Source: Juglans regia (lineage: Eukaryota > Streptophyta > Magnoliopsida > Fagales > Juglandaceae). Taken from it: DNA of 64,000 bases. The notes beneath the pieces were generated by a model. That model was not told the origin of the DNA. It was given only the letters and a program-made list of their open reading frames with translations, and made no database searches. Positions 1 to 10,353 of the stretch are shown one piece after another. A program made the translations under genes and the position numbers. The stretch covers positions 20,884,097 through 20,948,096 of the forward strand of contig NC_049905.1 in assembly GCF_001411555.2 (NCBI RefSeq). The letters are read 5' to 3'. Positions within the stretch are counted from its first letter, which is position 1; every line of letters starts with the position of its first letter.

Positions 1-105
1 TTCCCATTCTCAAAGACTTGGCGTCAAGCCTTTATTGGTTAGGTAAAGGTTAAAAACTTCAGATAGTGTTAAAAAATCTTCTACTCATTAGTCTGGATGC
101 ATGGC

Positions 106-113
106 TATATAAA
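106..113 (+). promoter_or_regulatory. TATA box of the first extensin gene
   Basis: TATATAAA lies about 104 bases before the extensin start codon. Transcription would begin near position 140 and leave a 5' leader of roughly 70 bases. No other promoter element could be assigned in the short stretch to the left. Confidence 0.75.
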
Positions 114-209
114 TGGAGAGCCTCTCCTCAGTACTCATTCAACAAAGAGTATACCAAATCTTCTCTGCATAAGAGTCATAGAATTGTGGGAGTTTAGTTT
201 TGCACAAAA

Positions 210-920
210 ATGGCCAATCTGTGGAAAAATTTATTCTGTGCATTGGCAGTTGTCTTATTAGCCATGAATGTAGCAGCTGATAATCACAAGCCTTACGTTT
301 ATGCATCTCCACCTCCACCACATTACATGTACAAATCCCCTCCACCACCACATTACCACCACAAATCACCACCTCCATACCACAAGAAGTCTCCTCCACC
401 ACCGCATTACCGTTATAAGTCCCCACCACCACCATCTCCGTCACCACCTCCTTACATCTACAAATCCCCACCTCCTCCATTTCCATCACCACCCCCTCCC
501 TATGTCTACCAACCCCCACCTCCCCCATCACCATCACCTCTTCCACCCTACATCTATAAATCTCCACCACCTCCCTCACTGTCTCCTCCACCTCCTTATA
601 TTTACAAGTCACCTCCACCACCTTCTCCTTCACCTCCTCCTCCTTATATCTACAAGTCATCACCTCCTCCATCTCCATCACCCCCTCCTCCATATATTTA
701 CAAATCCCCACCACGGCCATCTCCATCACCACCTCCACCCTATGTCTACAAGTCACCTCCTCCTCCATCCCCTTCACCCCCTCCATCTTATGTTTATAAA
801 TCTCCACCACCACCACCATTCCCACCACTGCCATCCCCTTCACCCCCTCCATCTTATGTTTATAGATCACCACCACCACCAGGCCGCCGACCATTCCCAC
901 CTCTATCCCCATTACTATAG
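210..920 (+). CDS. Extensin (hydroxyproline-rich cell-wall glycoprotein), 236 aa
   Basis: A complete single-exon reading frame. Residues 1-23 form a signal peptide (hydrophobic core LFCALAVVLLAM, likely cleavage after VAA). The rest is an extensin repeat: SPPPP and SPSPPPP blocks alternate with about twelve Tyr-X-Tyr motifs (YVY, YIY, YMY, YRY), usually followed by K. In this family the prolines of Ser-Pro4 are hydroxylated and arabinosylated, and Tyr-X-Tyr makes the intra- and intermolecular cross-links (isodityrosine, di-isodityrosine) that insolubilise the protein in the wall. The N-terminal repeats are His-rich (HYMYK, HYHHK). The last 25 residues (GRRPFPPLSPLL) lose the periodicity and the terminal tyrosines, suggesting drift or an old frameshift at the 3' end. 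The ATG chosen is the only one giving a signal peptide, and a TATA box sits at a normal distance. A transposon occupies its probable 3'-UTR intron. Function is confident; expression is unknown. Confidence 0.93.
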   Translation: MANLWKNLFCALAVVLLAMNVAADNHKPYVYASPPPPHYMYKSPPPPHYHHKSPPPYHKKSPPPPHYRYKSPPPPSPSPPPYIYKSPPPPFPSPPPPYVYQPPPPPSPSPLPPYIYKSPPPPSLSPPPPYIYKSPPPPSPSPPPPYIYKSSPPPSPSPPPPYIYKSPPRPSPSPPPPYVYKSPPPPSPSPPPSYVYKSPPPPPFPPLPSPSPPPSYVYRSPPPPGRRPFPPLSPLL

Positions 921-1004
921 TACTAATTATCACGTAAGTATTTTTATATGCGCATTCTCGAATCCCCATAACACACTACAAGAGAAAGCAGTTTTTGCTG
1001 CCAA

Positions 1005-1215
1005 AACCTGAAGAGGCGAACAAGTTTTGGCCGCAACAGACCATATTTTACTGTAGCCGCCTTTTTGTAGTGGCGGCAATGAAATTCGCCATAATACATA
1101 CTTTTTGCGACGACATTATATCATTTGCGGCGACTGTTTCTCTTCGCAAATAATATTACCATGTAAGTTGCAAAAACCGCAAGTTATTTCTTCATTCGGC
1201 GACATGTTTATCACC
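1005..1215. repeat. Left subterminal repeat region of the CACTA element
   Basis: Short GC-rich words in an AT-rich background recur in both orientations: GGCGAACAAG, GCCGCAAC, TAGCCGCC, GTGGCGGCAAT, TTCGCC, TTTGCGACGA, TTTGCGGCGA. They match the words at the right end and would be transposase-binding sites. The string TGTAGTGGCGGC near 1064 resembles an internal terminus. Confidence 0.7.
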
Positions 1216-1219
1216 GATT

Positions 1220-1665
1220 TAAGTTAGAAGCGTGCATAGGTTGGCTTTCTCCGCAAACGTAACTACGGAAACCCATTTTACAGAAATTGATTTTCGCCGA
1301 TACCGATCCCTGTCCGAAACCCAATTTTTCTGCAGCCATCGTGAACCTCCACCACCACCAAAACAGAGCAAAACCCCTCCATCAGTCCATCCCAGCCTTC
1401 ACGTTGAACATCGCATGCGGAAACAACATCGATTCTTCTCTCTGTGATCAGATCGCCTTCCCTGCTGCACGCCGTCGCCTCGTTGCCTAGCCGCGGGTAA
1501 GTCTCCTCCGTCTCTTTGGGTACTGACTTCACCGTCCGTCTCTCTCTCTCTCTCTAACTTTCACTCAGTCCCTCTCTCTCTATAGGCTGCCCAATCGTGT
1601 CCCACTATCGCGCACGGCTTCTCCACTCGGTCCCTATTTCAGCAAGGTATCTCATCTCCTTTCAA
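1220..1665 (+). other. Leader-like, possibly spliced exon region inside the CACTA element
   Basis: This is a C-rich stretch with CT tracts, like a plant 5' leader. A candidate donor (CCGCGG|GTAAGTCTC, near 1497) and a candidate acceptor (CTCTATAG|GCTGCC, near 1585) suggest spliced exons on the plus strand. The short open frames show no recognisable domain. It may be the promoter and first exons of the element's lost gene or a captured leader; I cannot tell which. Confidence 0.35.
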
Positions 1666-3057
1666 TCTGTGTGGTATTTCTCTCCTTCATTCTATGACTA
1701 TCTCTCTGTTTCGCATACATGTATTTAGCTAGTTTTATTTTTGGGCTCATTTGCAAGAGAAGGGTAAAGCCATTTGCATAAAAATATTCAGATACTAGTT
1801 TAAATTGATTGTGAATTTATTATAAATTGCAGTGACAACTTTTGGAAACAACAATGAGAGAAATTTCTCTGCTATATTGAAGTTTTAGCATATAAGTGTA
1901 AATTGATTGAAATTTTTCTATGTTGTTTGGCGATTGTTTCAACGATTTTGTATACTGTTTCTTCTGTAAAGTAAAGAAGAAACTGATCATCTATATAATA
2001 TGATACATATAAATATATGTGTATATATATATATATAATATCTCCATCGATTGGCCATGTGCATTGCTAATATTATTCATGTTCTGATAATTAAGATATT
2101 TAATTGCTTATTATATTATTTTATGCATTTGAGCTCAAGATAGGAAATTCATGATTAATTGCATAATGATAATTATATGTAACGAGCTAATTACGACAAC
2201 AGGTGATGAAGGAGAGAGCTTACCTAATCTAAACAACAATGAGATAACATTAAGAGTTTTTACGTCTATAATAGTACTTATTTTAAAAGTACTATTATAT
2301 GATGGGAAGAGATAAATATTAATAATTTATATTATATATATCCATTTAGCCACAGTACATATATTAGATATGTATGTGATGATTATATATCTACAACAAA
2401 GAAAAAAGAAATTAAAAGGGTGGGAGGTGAGCTTTGATGTTTGGAGAAGTGAGCATGCTAATTGAAGAAAGGGTGGAAGATGGCTGATCATGGTTATGAT
2501 CAAAACTTAGGATAATTGGTTAAACTTAATTAGATTAGCAATACCAAGTAGTTGAGGGCGTGCATGAGGGAGGAGGTGTACGTGTGAGAATTTGGAATAC
2601 CTAGCTGTCAATATTGGACCCCGTTGTCTGCCTACGTACAGTTTGAGAGCCTAAAATCTAGGATATGACTATATGCAATTGATGGAGCCATCTAGCTTTC
2701 GGCCTTTCAAGCAATCTATACTACTCTACAACCCATGATAAAAAAGGCCAGACTTTAGTAATAGAAATTAAGTAACTTGAGTACCACTTTCGCTTTATTA
2801 ATTCCATAAATTAATTAGTCTATGTCTCGGTGTGCACGCATGGTTACAATATATCTATATATATATAATGAAGGAAAAAGCTGATCAGAAATAATTGAGG
2901 GAAAGAGGAGACCAACATGATTGATATAACTCCAGAAATCAACATTTCTATTAACATAGTAAGCCATTTGCAACTTGCACATGAGAAGATCGATGTGCAT
3001 AATTTTTGCAATTTTATTGGTTTTAGGGTTAGTACTAATGAAAAATCATTTTACTTT

Positions 3058-3643
3058 TCATACACTAATGGTACAACTGCAGGGTGTTCCAATGGCTGGG
3101 CCCCCTGCCAAGCCATAGAGTAGTTTCCTCTCCTTGGTAGCTGGATCTTCCAGCAACAGCACCTTGTCCTTGTCTCTTACCCCAACCATGTGTAAATATT
3201 CACCATCCTCTCTCTCTTTCCCTTTGAACAGTAGCCTCTGCTCCCTCGTCTCCAAACTAGTCACCAATGACAATATCATCTTCAACTCTCCTGAAAATAT
3301 TGATAAAACGGGAAGTTTAATTTATCACTCCAGAAGGAAGATCTTCAATGCTTATGAAATTCTTGACCCGAGGCCAAAAACAGAAACATGACGATCTTTC
3401 TGATATTAATCTAATTAAACAGAAACATGATGATGATCATCTTCAAGGCTTACCAAAATTCGAAGTGGCTTCAATGGAAATGTCATGCCATTTTGAGACA
3501 GTTGAGACCTTAACTGTGATCATCCCTTCTCCCACACTCTCACCAGTCATGTCTCTCATTTGGACAAGCATGCCACCAGGTCGGAGTTCCCACTTGATTT
3601 CCCCTAAGCCTTCAGACCCAGCTTTTTCACCTCCTAATTTCAT
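3058..3643 (-). CDS. BAG-type ubiquitin-like domain protein captured in the CACTA element, 140 aa, two exons
   Basis: Exon 1 runs 3643-3454 and exon 2 runs 3290-3058, separated by a 163-base intron with donor GTAAGC and acceptor TTTTCAG. Joining them keeps the frame (423 bases, 140 codons plus stop) and restores the family motif FGELKM across the junction. Exon 1 encodes KWELRPGGMLVQ and STVSKWHDISIEATS. Exon 2 encodes LVTSLETREQRLLF, KEREDGEYLHM and DKDKVLLLEDPA. These are hallmarks of the N-terminal ubiquitin-like half of plant BAG1-4 co-chaperone regulators. The BAG domain that binds Hsp70 is absent; the frame ends in CTISV after the ubiquitin-like fold. Plants also have short ubiquitin-like BAG paralogues without a BAG domain, so this may be a full copy of one of those rather than a truncated BAG. 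No stop or frameshift is present. The gene runs antisense to the surrounding extensin transcript. Identity as a ubiquitin-like BAG relative is confident; function and expression are unknown. Confidence 0.8.
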
Positions 3644-3669
3644 TCTAGGTTATATATCTTCGTCTTAAT

Positions 3670-6600
3670 CTATCTTCTTACTGATGGTGATACCTTTTTT
3701 ATGGCAATAAATGAAGGCCTTCTTGCAATAAAAAAAAATTTATGTAGTGGAATATTTGAGAACACATATAATGCATTTCCTGGTATGGTATGGGCTTGGA
3801 ATATCTTCATCTCTGTCTTTTTTTTTTTTAATTCTCAAAAAGGTATGTTGATGGAGACTTTATGTGCATAGATAAGGGTTGTGAACCAGAAATAAGCTGT
3901 TTATGTGAAAACATATATTATTTTCAGACTCCATTTAATATTGTGAGTTGATTATTTATTTCTACTCTATTTATTTATTTACTCACGCATTGCATCTTTC
4001 TTTTACCACAGTGCTACTTAGCTTATTCTATATAAGTTGAAGTTTCTGGAGGGGAGGATAACTGAAGTCCACAATGCTGCCGAGTTTTTGCATTAGTTTA
4101 AGCATAAATTGGTAGAAAGCTGATAATTGCATTTTGACATTTCACTTGTAAATTTGTAATGGAATGGTTTTAATATTTGGATGTTGAACCGTCTGGTTAA
4201 AGTTACTCTGTCTCCGATATAACACATGATGTGTAGTCTACTTTTGAAGGTGACCATAGTATGGAAACAACGTAGATGATTGTTTTGTATACGTGTAAGT
4301 ACTTGTTGGAAAATCAGGTTTTCTTGATGGATATGTACTTGATCTTGGGATTCTTTATCTATTAAATATTGTGAGATATAGTAATAGATGCAGGTGATAT
4401 TCTGAATCTTAGTACAAAATGTATGAATCATCATGTGAGTTTGGGAAGGTATAGAAATTGTATGCATATGGTGAAGAGGCCTCTATATCATGAACTAGGC
4501 GAGGCTGCATATAAATTAGGGGCTTAATGCTTGAATTCCTTACTAGCAGACATGTATAATTTATTTTTGCTTTTTACTCTTGACAATGAGCATTAAGTTT
4601 CAATTGAGAGATCGATCGAAAGTGCAATTGTGTAGTCTTTAATTGGCACGATGCATGCTAGTGCTAATTGTTAAGTACTACTGCTGCTCAGTTTGATTAA
4701 TTATGTAGAATTTAAAACAATTAATTATACCCTCAAAACTTACTAGAAAAGGCCAATGAGCAATGTTGTGATCACCGTGATCCTATTTTTGTTCTGGCCC
4801 AAAACAATAATGTTGTTATTGTGCATTTTAAGTAGTTTTATTGATCAATCATTAATTCGTTTGATCCTGCATATTCTAGCGTACGACGTGAAGAGATATG
4901 GATGAGATGTTAATTAATTTCATCAGGTAGCTAGCTTGCTCATGAATGGTGTTAAGAAATAAATTGAAGAATAATTTCCGTATATTTTTCATTGATGATC
5001 TCATACACATATATACATGAGTAGATGATTTATACATGGAAGACTTTTTTAATTTAGCTGTACGTACAAAAATTACGTAACTGTCAAATGATCATCTTCT
5101 TTTGGTGGGATTGCTGATCATCTACTTTTGTGGGATCTTGGTGCTAGCTATAATACATGGCTCGCCCAGTATGGCCAAATCCTTCATGTGTCTTCCATTG
5201 CTTTCCCTGCCTTTCTCTGTTGAGATAATATATTAGCCTTAACACATTATTTTATTTAATAGTCGCATTTTGAAAAGAGAGAATAAAATATGAGAATAAA
5301 ATTATATACTATTAAACACTAGAAAATCTAACGTCCATGTATGTATTTTTTTTATATAAAGCTGCTTTAATGATTTACATTTACATTCAATGTAAATCAC
5401 ACAAAAGGGCCTGACTTAAAAAAAATGGGTTATTCTTTATGTTAATGTAATAAACGGGTTGTATGAAGCTGCCTTTTTTTTTTTTTTCTTGAGACAAGGG
5501 CTGTTAATTGTTAGAGAAGGAAGAATGGTTTCCATATCAGTGTGTACAAGGGTCCCACCGTCAGGAGGAAATAGTGAAATTTGCTTTTTGTGATGGGAAG
5601 TTGTTATACGCGGGATCACGAAATATTTAGTAGAAATTGGAGGGAAATAAGCTTTTCGTTTTTAAAAGTCTTTAGTTGATAAAGTGACTTCAGCCCACTA
5701 CACAAAAGTAGCGCAGTACAGACAAAAAGTTAAGAGTTATCTCATTGGTGGAAAAGGAGCAAGAGAGCCCTGTATTCAAACTGACCTTTAAGCACCAAGA
5801 GATCAGCCCTGTAAGTATTTTCCTACCATCTTTTATTCATCCATCACCACTACTTATTATAATAAGTAGATTCTTCTGTATGAAACTATTTACGAGTTTC
5901 ACAAAAATGGGGATCCTGAGTTTATTTCCCCACATTGTTGGAGTGAAGCTAAACTAAACTAAGCTTTTCTATTATTCTCAGTTGAGGTGAACTCAGAATA
6001 TCTTACACAAATTTGCAGTTGGTTGTTTGCAAACTAAGCTTATCATATGGTGAAGAGGAAAGTTTAGAGATGATTGCAAATCATCAACTTATTTCACAAA
6101 TCTGTTTTATGGATTTGCACAGTTTAATGATAGAGGTGAAATGACCTCGGTAATAGAGCTCAAACTGGGGTTTAATAAACTGACCTTAGTGCAAAATCTT
6201 GGTGAAGGTAAGGAAAATATGAGGAGATAGACGTGGATTTGCAAGGAAAATGATTTTCACTCAGTTTTGTTATTTGTGCAAACAATGATACTAAGTATAT
6301 TTATCAACTTGTCTACAATCATAGACCAAAGATGAATTTATATTTAGAAGTTTTTCTTGTTGCCATTCAGCTTTCATGAAAAAAGGTTTCTTTATGGGTC
6401 TACAAGCATGCCTTAATCATATTGGGGTTCGGATGATTGTTTTATTACCCACATCATCCAGCTTTATCATACATGGACGTTAGAAAGTAGACTTTATGGC
6501 TGTAGAAATGTTGCATTTTCACTCAGTTTTGTTATTTGTGCAAACAATTATACTAAGTATATTTATCAACTTGTCTACAACCATAGACCAAAGATGAATT

Positions 6601-8520
6601 TATATTTAGAAGTTTTTCTTGTTGCCATTCAGATTTCATGAAAAAAGGTTTCTTTATGGGTCTACCAGCATGTCTAATAGAGACACTCCAGGAAATGTTT
6701 AGCTAGATGGCCTTCTAAACTGGGATTTTTTGATATTTTGCTCCATTTGCTGGCAGGCACATATTTTATTTAATAGTTGTCTAGATTTTTGGGTGCAGGA
6801 CCTGCATGTTAGTTGTACTTGCTGGATGTTCCTTGGTGGAATTATAAAATGTCCTGGGCAACAATATTTTGGTGGGATTACTCTGTTAAAGGTTATGAGA
6901 AAACATTGTAAGTATGCTTTAAAACCCCTAGAAACTACATGTATTTTCTTCAATGGCTAAGAGAGTTGCTGATGCATATTCTATAAGATTAGTTATGATG
7001 CTAGTGATATTAAAACCTTGAAACTTGAGAGATGTATACCAGGTACAAAGAAATGTTTGGTAATTTTTTCTGTAATAGACTATAGGTACAGATTTATGTT
7101 GAATATACATGTAAAGATTCAGCCATTGCCTGATGCATCTTCTATTTTCCTATGAAATATGGATGATATAACAGATTTTAATGAATTATTGGAGGCTTTT
7201 GCTTAGTTTAGTTTGTTCATGTAATGAGTGACATAAGTTTAGTTCCTTGATGACATGATTGGCATGAATTGTTGTCTACTTTAGTTTGCTGCAATGACTG
7301 GCATAATTAGTTTAGTTTTTGGTTGATTATTTTTATCTTACAAGGTAGACATCAGCAATTACTTCAAGCACATGAATAATTGTTTGAAGCATGTATATTT
7401 TTCAGGTAGAAAGCAAATGGCATATGTTGATATAAATCACCCAAGCTGGAATTTTTTGATGCAACACTACAAGAGCCTGCTGGATGCTACATATGTGGAT
7501 TCACTCCCAGGTTTAAATTAATGTATAGGGTTTAAGGTTAATGTATAACCATGTTGACAACAATTGGTTGAGATGCACACATTCTTCATCAAGTGTTTAG
7601 TGTCAGTAAATGGAGATAGGAATTTAAGTAATTGCATGACAATTAGAAGGAACCTGCTATAATGTATGATGTAAAAAGTAAATGAAATGTTCACATTCAA
7701 GCTTTTTTGATGAAATCTGGATGGCAATGTACATGATAATTATTGGAAAAAGTGTATGGTGTTTGAATTATATTAAATCTAAAACAAAAGTCCTCAAAAT
7801 CTGGTACTTGGCAGAGTACTAAATGAGAGGAATCTCAAAGATAATTTCCCATTGGTAAAGCTTAAATTCTTCCTTGGCTACATACGTTACTACTCTTTAG
7901 ACAAAATCTTCTTGAACTTCTTTATTTTTTCTGAGTTAGTGTGGTGTAAAGAATGCTTAATCTAATTAGATCCTGTTACCACAAATTGCAAAGTATAGAT
8001 ATGTAGTATCTAAATTTCTTTAATTCCCCTGTTTTTAATAAAGAATAATCTATATGCATTTAAGATGATCAGGACGTATGGTTTAAATTTCTAAATTCCC
8101 GTGAAGTAGTGGTATATGCTAATATATGCTATTTCCCTAGCTCTTATTATATATAATATTGCTCCAAGGTTGTAGATTGGTTTTGGCATTTTATTCATGA
8201 GTCACAGAGTACATACTGAGCAATTGGGATAAATATAAATTAGATGCATCTACACATCTCTATCTAATTTTCTGATCATGATCATTAAATTAAAGAAGAA
8301 GAATTTTTTATGATTGGTCATTATAAATTCATGAAACATATACTGGGGCATGGAATCAATATAAATAAAATATATTTAATGATTGGTGGAGAATCAATAT
8401 GCATGCCAAGATGCTATACAGGAATTTATGCGATAGAGGTTGTTTCAATTCAGATTGAGTACATATTGAATGACTTTGCTAACTAACCTGGGTGAAGAAC
8501 ATCAGCTTTAAATAACGTAA
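3670..8520. other. Interior of the CACTA element without recognisable genes
   Basis: AT-rich sequence with only short shadow reading frames. I looked for transposase motifs (TnpD/TNP2, Transposase_24) and saw none. The only clear structure is the direct repeat at 6253-6672. It may contain introns or promoter sequence of a captured gene, but nothing supports an exon. Confidence 0.6.
6253..6672 (+). repeat. 158-base direct repeat, two copies 262 bases apart
   Basis: The copies at 6253-6411 and 6515-6672 both begin ATTTTCACTCAGTTTTG and end at TTTATGGGTCTAC plus AGCATG. They differ at only a handful of positions, so the duplication is fairly recent. The spacer holds unrelated AT-rich sequence. 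Confidence 0.9.
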
Positions 8521-8539
8521 AGCAGAAATTGAAGACAGC

Positions 8540-8720
8540 GAATCCAAAAACCCATAAATTCCTGCAACGACGTGCTGCATCAGTGAACCCAAAAACCCAT
8601 AAATTTGCTCTGATCAACTATTGTTTGAAGCCACCGTTCAGAAAACCCATCAATCTAATAAACCGAGTGGGTTCTTATAATTTATTCACCGCATACCCAA
8701 AAACCCATATGTGCCTGTAC
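8540..8720 (+). repeat. Dispersed CCAAAAACCCAT repeats
   Basis: CCAAAAACCCATAAATT occurs twice (near 8545 and 8590) and shorter variants (GAAAACCCATC, CCCAAAAACCCATATG) follow at about 8640 and 8697. This lies just inside the right subterminal array of the CACTA element and may be an outer variant of it. Confidence 0.6.
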
Positions 8721-8802
8721 AGCTGTAAATTTGTAAGCAAGCGCGCGGTGATATTAATTGGCATTTCCTGCGCCATACATGCTCACCGTATGTAAAATCC
8801 AT

Positions 8803-9350
8803 CTGAGATTGCGGCGTGGTAATCTAATTCACCGCATGTAGAATCAAAACCAAATGCGGGGATCTCGCTATTTCACCGTATGGATCAGCACCATCTTCTT
8901 GCGGCGTCATAATCAAATTCACCGCATGTTGAATAAAAAAAATTGCGGGGATCTCGATCTTTCACCGTATGTAAAATCCTTGAATTTGCGGCGTCTATAA
9001 ATTCACCGCAACCTTGGGAAGAACGCTTCTTTGCGGCCAGCCCCAAATTCGCCGAAATCTGGATTTTACGGACCCACAAAATCGCCGTAAATCACCCCAA
9101 ATTTGCGACGCCTCATCACCGTAATTGCCCTTCTCCCAAATTGGCAATGCGATTTTGCTGCGAGAGATGAACCGCCGAGTTAGGTGCAGCAATTGCGGCC
9201 GCTGATGATTTATCACCGAAAATCAACTGAGCAGACGTTTTACTTTCGACCGATTAGCGAAGAGTAATTATCGCAGTTTCTGAAAATTTGCTGCGAGAAA
9301 ACAGGGGAAATGCGGGGATTTCGCTCCCCGCGAGAAGGAAAATTTCCTGT
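8803..9350. repeat. Right subterminal array of the CACTA element, about 87-base units
   Basis: Two and a half tandem units start near 8811, 8898 and 8985. Each runs TTGCGGCGT, then TTCACCGCAT, then ATGCGGGGATCTCG or similar, then TTTCACCGTATG. Within each unit TTGCGGCG and CACCGCA are near-complementary, so the DNA has closely spaced inverted motifs. From 9000 to 9340 the units degenerate into single motifs. This is typical of CACTA transposase-binding regions. Confidence 0.8.
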
Positions 9351-9429
9351 AGTGACATTTCCTTTCTTCGTACTTAATTTCCCCATCGATCATAACCTTC
9401 TCATGAATTCTACTACTCTATTTTTGCAG

Positions 9430-9746
9430 CTTATTAATTAGGTGATAAGAGGAATAATTGCTGCTCATGAAGCTGTAATCAGATACTCCCGTGAGGGTTG
9501 GTTTATTAGCATCATCCACTAAGGTCAATTAAGGCAGTCCGACGTTTGAGACAAGCTAGCTGTGGATGCGCGACAATAAGCTTTTTTTTTTTTTAATCTG
9601 CAGCCACTTGATATATTAATTATATGTATTTGTGATTTATTTAGTTAATGGATCAAATCAAGTATGCTTATTTGTTTTCTTTAATGGGATCGATCATGTT
9701 CGTCCAATATTCCATTTGCGGTAATGGCATTGACACCATCATGTAT

Positions 9747-9798
<52 letters not shown>

Positions 9799-10230
9799 AT
9801 TGATAATTTTACTATATATTTCTACGTGACAATCATGAACAAAATAAATAAAAATAGTAATTTTTTCAAGACTAGCAAACCAAGAAACAATTCAAAAGAC
9901 ATTTACATTATACGCATTTGGTCAGATCATGAGTACTCATGATCATCATTTGGTTATAAAATATTATAAATACGTATGGATGGCATGCTGCATGCATGCT
10001 TTTGCACCATTAATTAATATTTTATGACTTGTACGTACCTGCAATAATCTGAGATAGAGCAAATCAACAAAATGGAATACTACGCGAATCAACAAAAAAA
10101 ATTACTAAGCAAAAAGGGGAACAAATCCATGCATCGTTTATTTTATAATCAATTCTATCTGTAATATTTGCAATTGCATGGCGAAACGCTTTATTAACAT
10201 AGTGTTTTTTCCACACTAACTAGCTAGATC
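9430..10230 (+). other. Putative last exon of the extensin 3' UTR, then intergenic DNA
   Basis: Following the proposed acceptor, the extensin 3' UTR should run some 150-250 bases into the T-rich stretch near 9583. No clear polyadenylation signal could be fixed. Beyond it the sequence is AT-rich, with a CT microsatellite and no gene. Confidence 0.4.
9749..9793 (+). repeat. (CT)n microsatellite
   Basis: An uninterrupted run of about 22 CT dinucleotides. Confidence 0.98.
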
Positions 10231-10235
10231 AACTG

Positions 10236-10260
10236 CATATATATATATATATATATATAT
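10236..10260. repeat. (AT)n microsatellite
   Basis: About 12 uninterrupted AT units directly left of the second CACTA end. Confidence 0.97.
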
Positions 10261-10353
10261 CCGTGCATACATACATACACGAGCGTCTAGTTTTTCTTTT
10301 CTCCCGGTCTGATCTGCAGTAATTAGTTTTTGGGTTAATTACACTTTGTCCCT

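Larger units (their letters stand above)
974..9354. mobile_element. CACTA (En/Spm-type) transposon, 8.4 kb, non-autonomous, carrying a host gene copy
   Basis: The left end is CACTACAAGAGAAAGC and the right end is TTTCCTGTAGTG, the inverted CACTACA-type termini of CACTA elements. Both are flanked by the same 3-base target duplication, ACA (971-973 and 9355-9357), as expected for this superfamily. Both subterminal regions are rich in inverted TGCGGCG / CACCGCA motifs, the usual transposase-binding architecture. No transposase coding could be recognised, so the element should need help in trans. Inside are a leader-like exon region (1220-1660), an intact ubiquitin-like gene (3058-3643, -) and a 158-base direct repeat. 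It sits in the extensin 3'-UTR intron. Confidence 0.9.
934..9429 (+). other. Probable 3'-UTR intron of the extensin gene, expanded by a CACTA insertion
   Basis: A good donor (CAC|GTAAGTA) lies 14 bases after the extensin stop. A good acceptor (TATTTTTGCAG|C) lies just beyond the right end of the CACTA element. Subtracting the 8,381-base element and one 3-base target copy leaves a normal intron of about 112 bases. A 3'-UTR intron is documented for a carrot extensin gene, so the arrangement has precedent. The splicing itself is inferred, not observed. Confidence 0.6.

Noticed and set aside
139..969. 276-codon minus-strand frame opposite the first extensin
   Set aside because: It is the shadow of the repeated CCA/CCT codons (GGTGGAG gives Val/Glu-rich text); composition explains its length.
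301..1011. His/Leu-rich 236-codon plus frame overlapping the extensin
   Set aside because: Off-frame reading of the proline repeat, without a signal peptide or any domain.
1064..1076. TGTAGTGGCGGC as a right terminus pairing with 974
   Set aside because: It would give an element of about 100 bases without a target duplication; 9354 fits with ACA on both sides.
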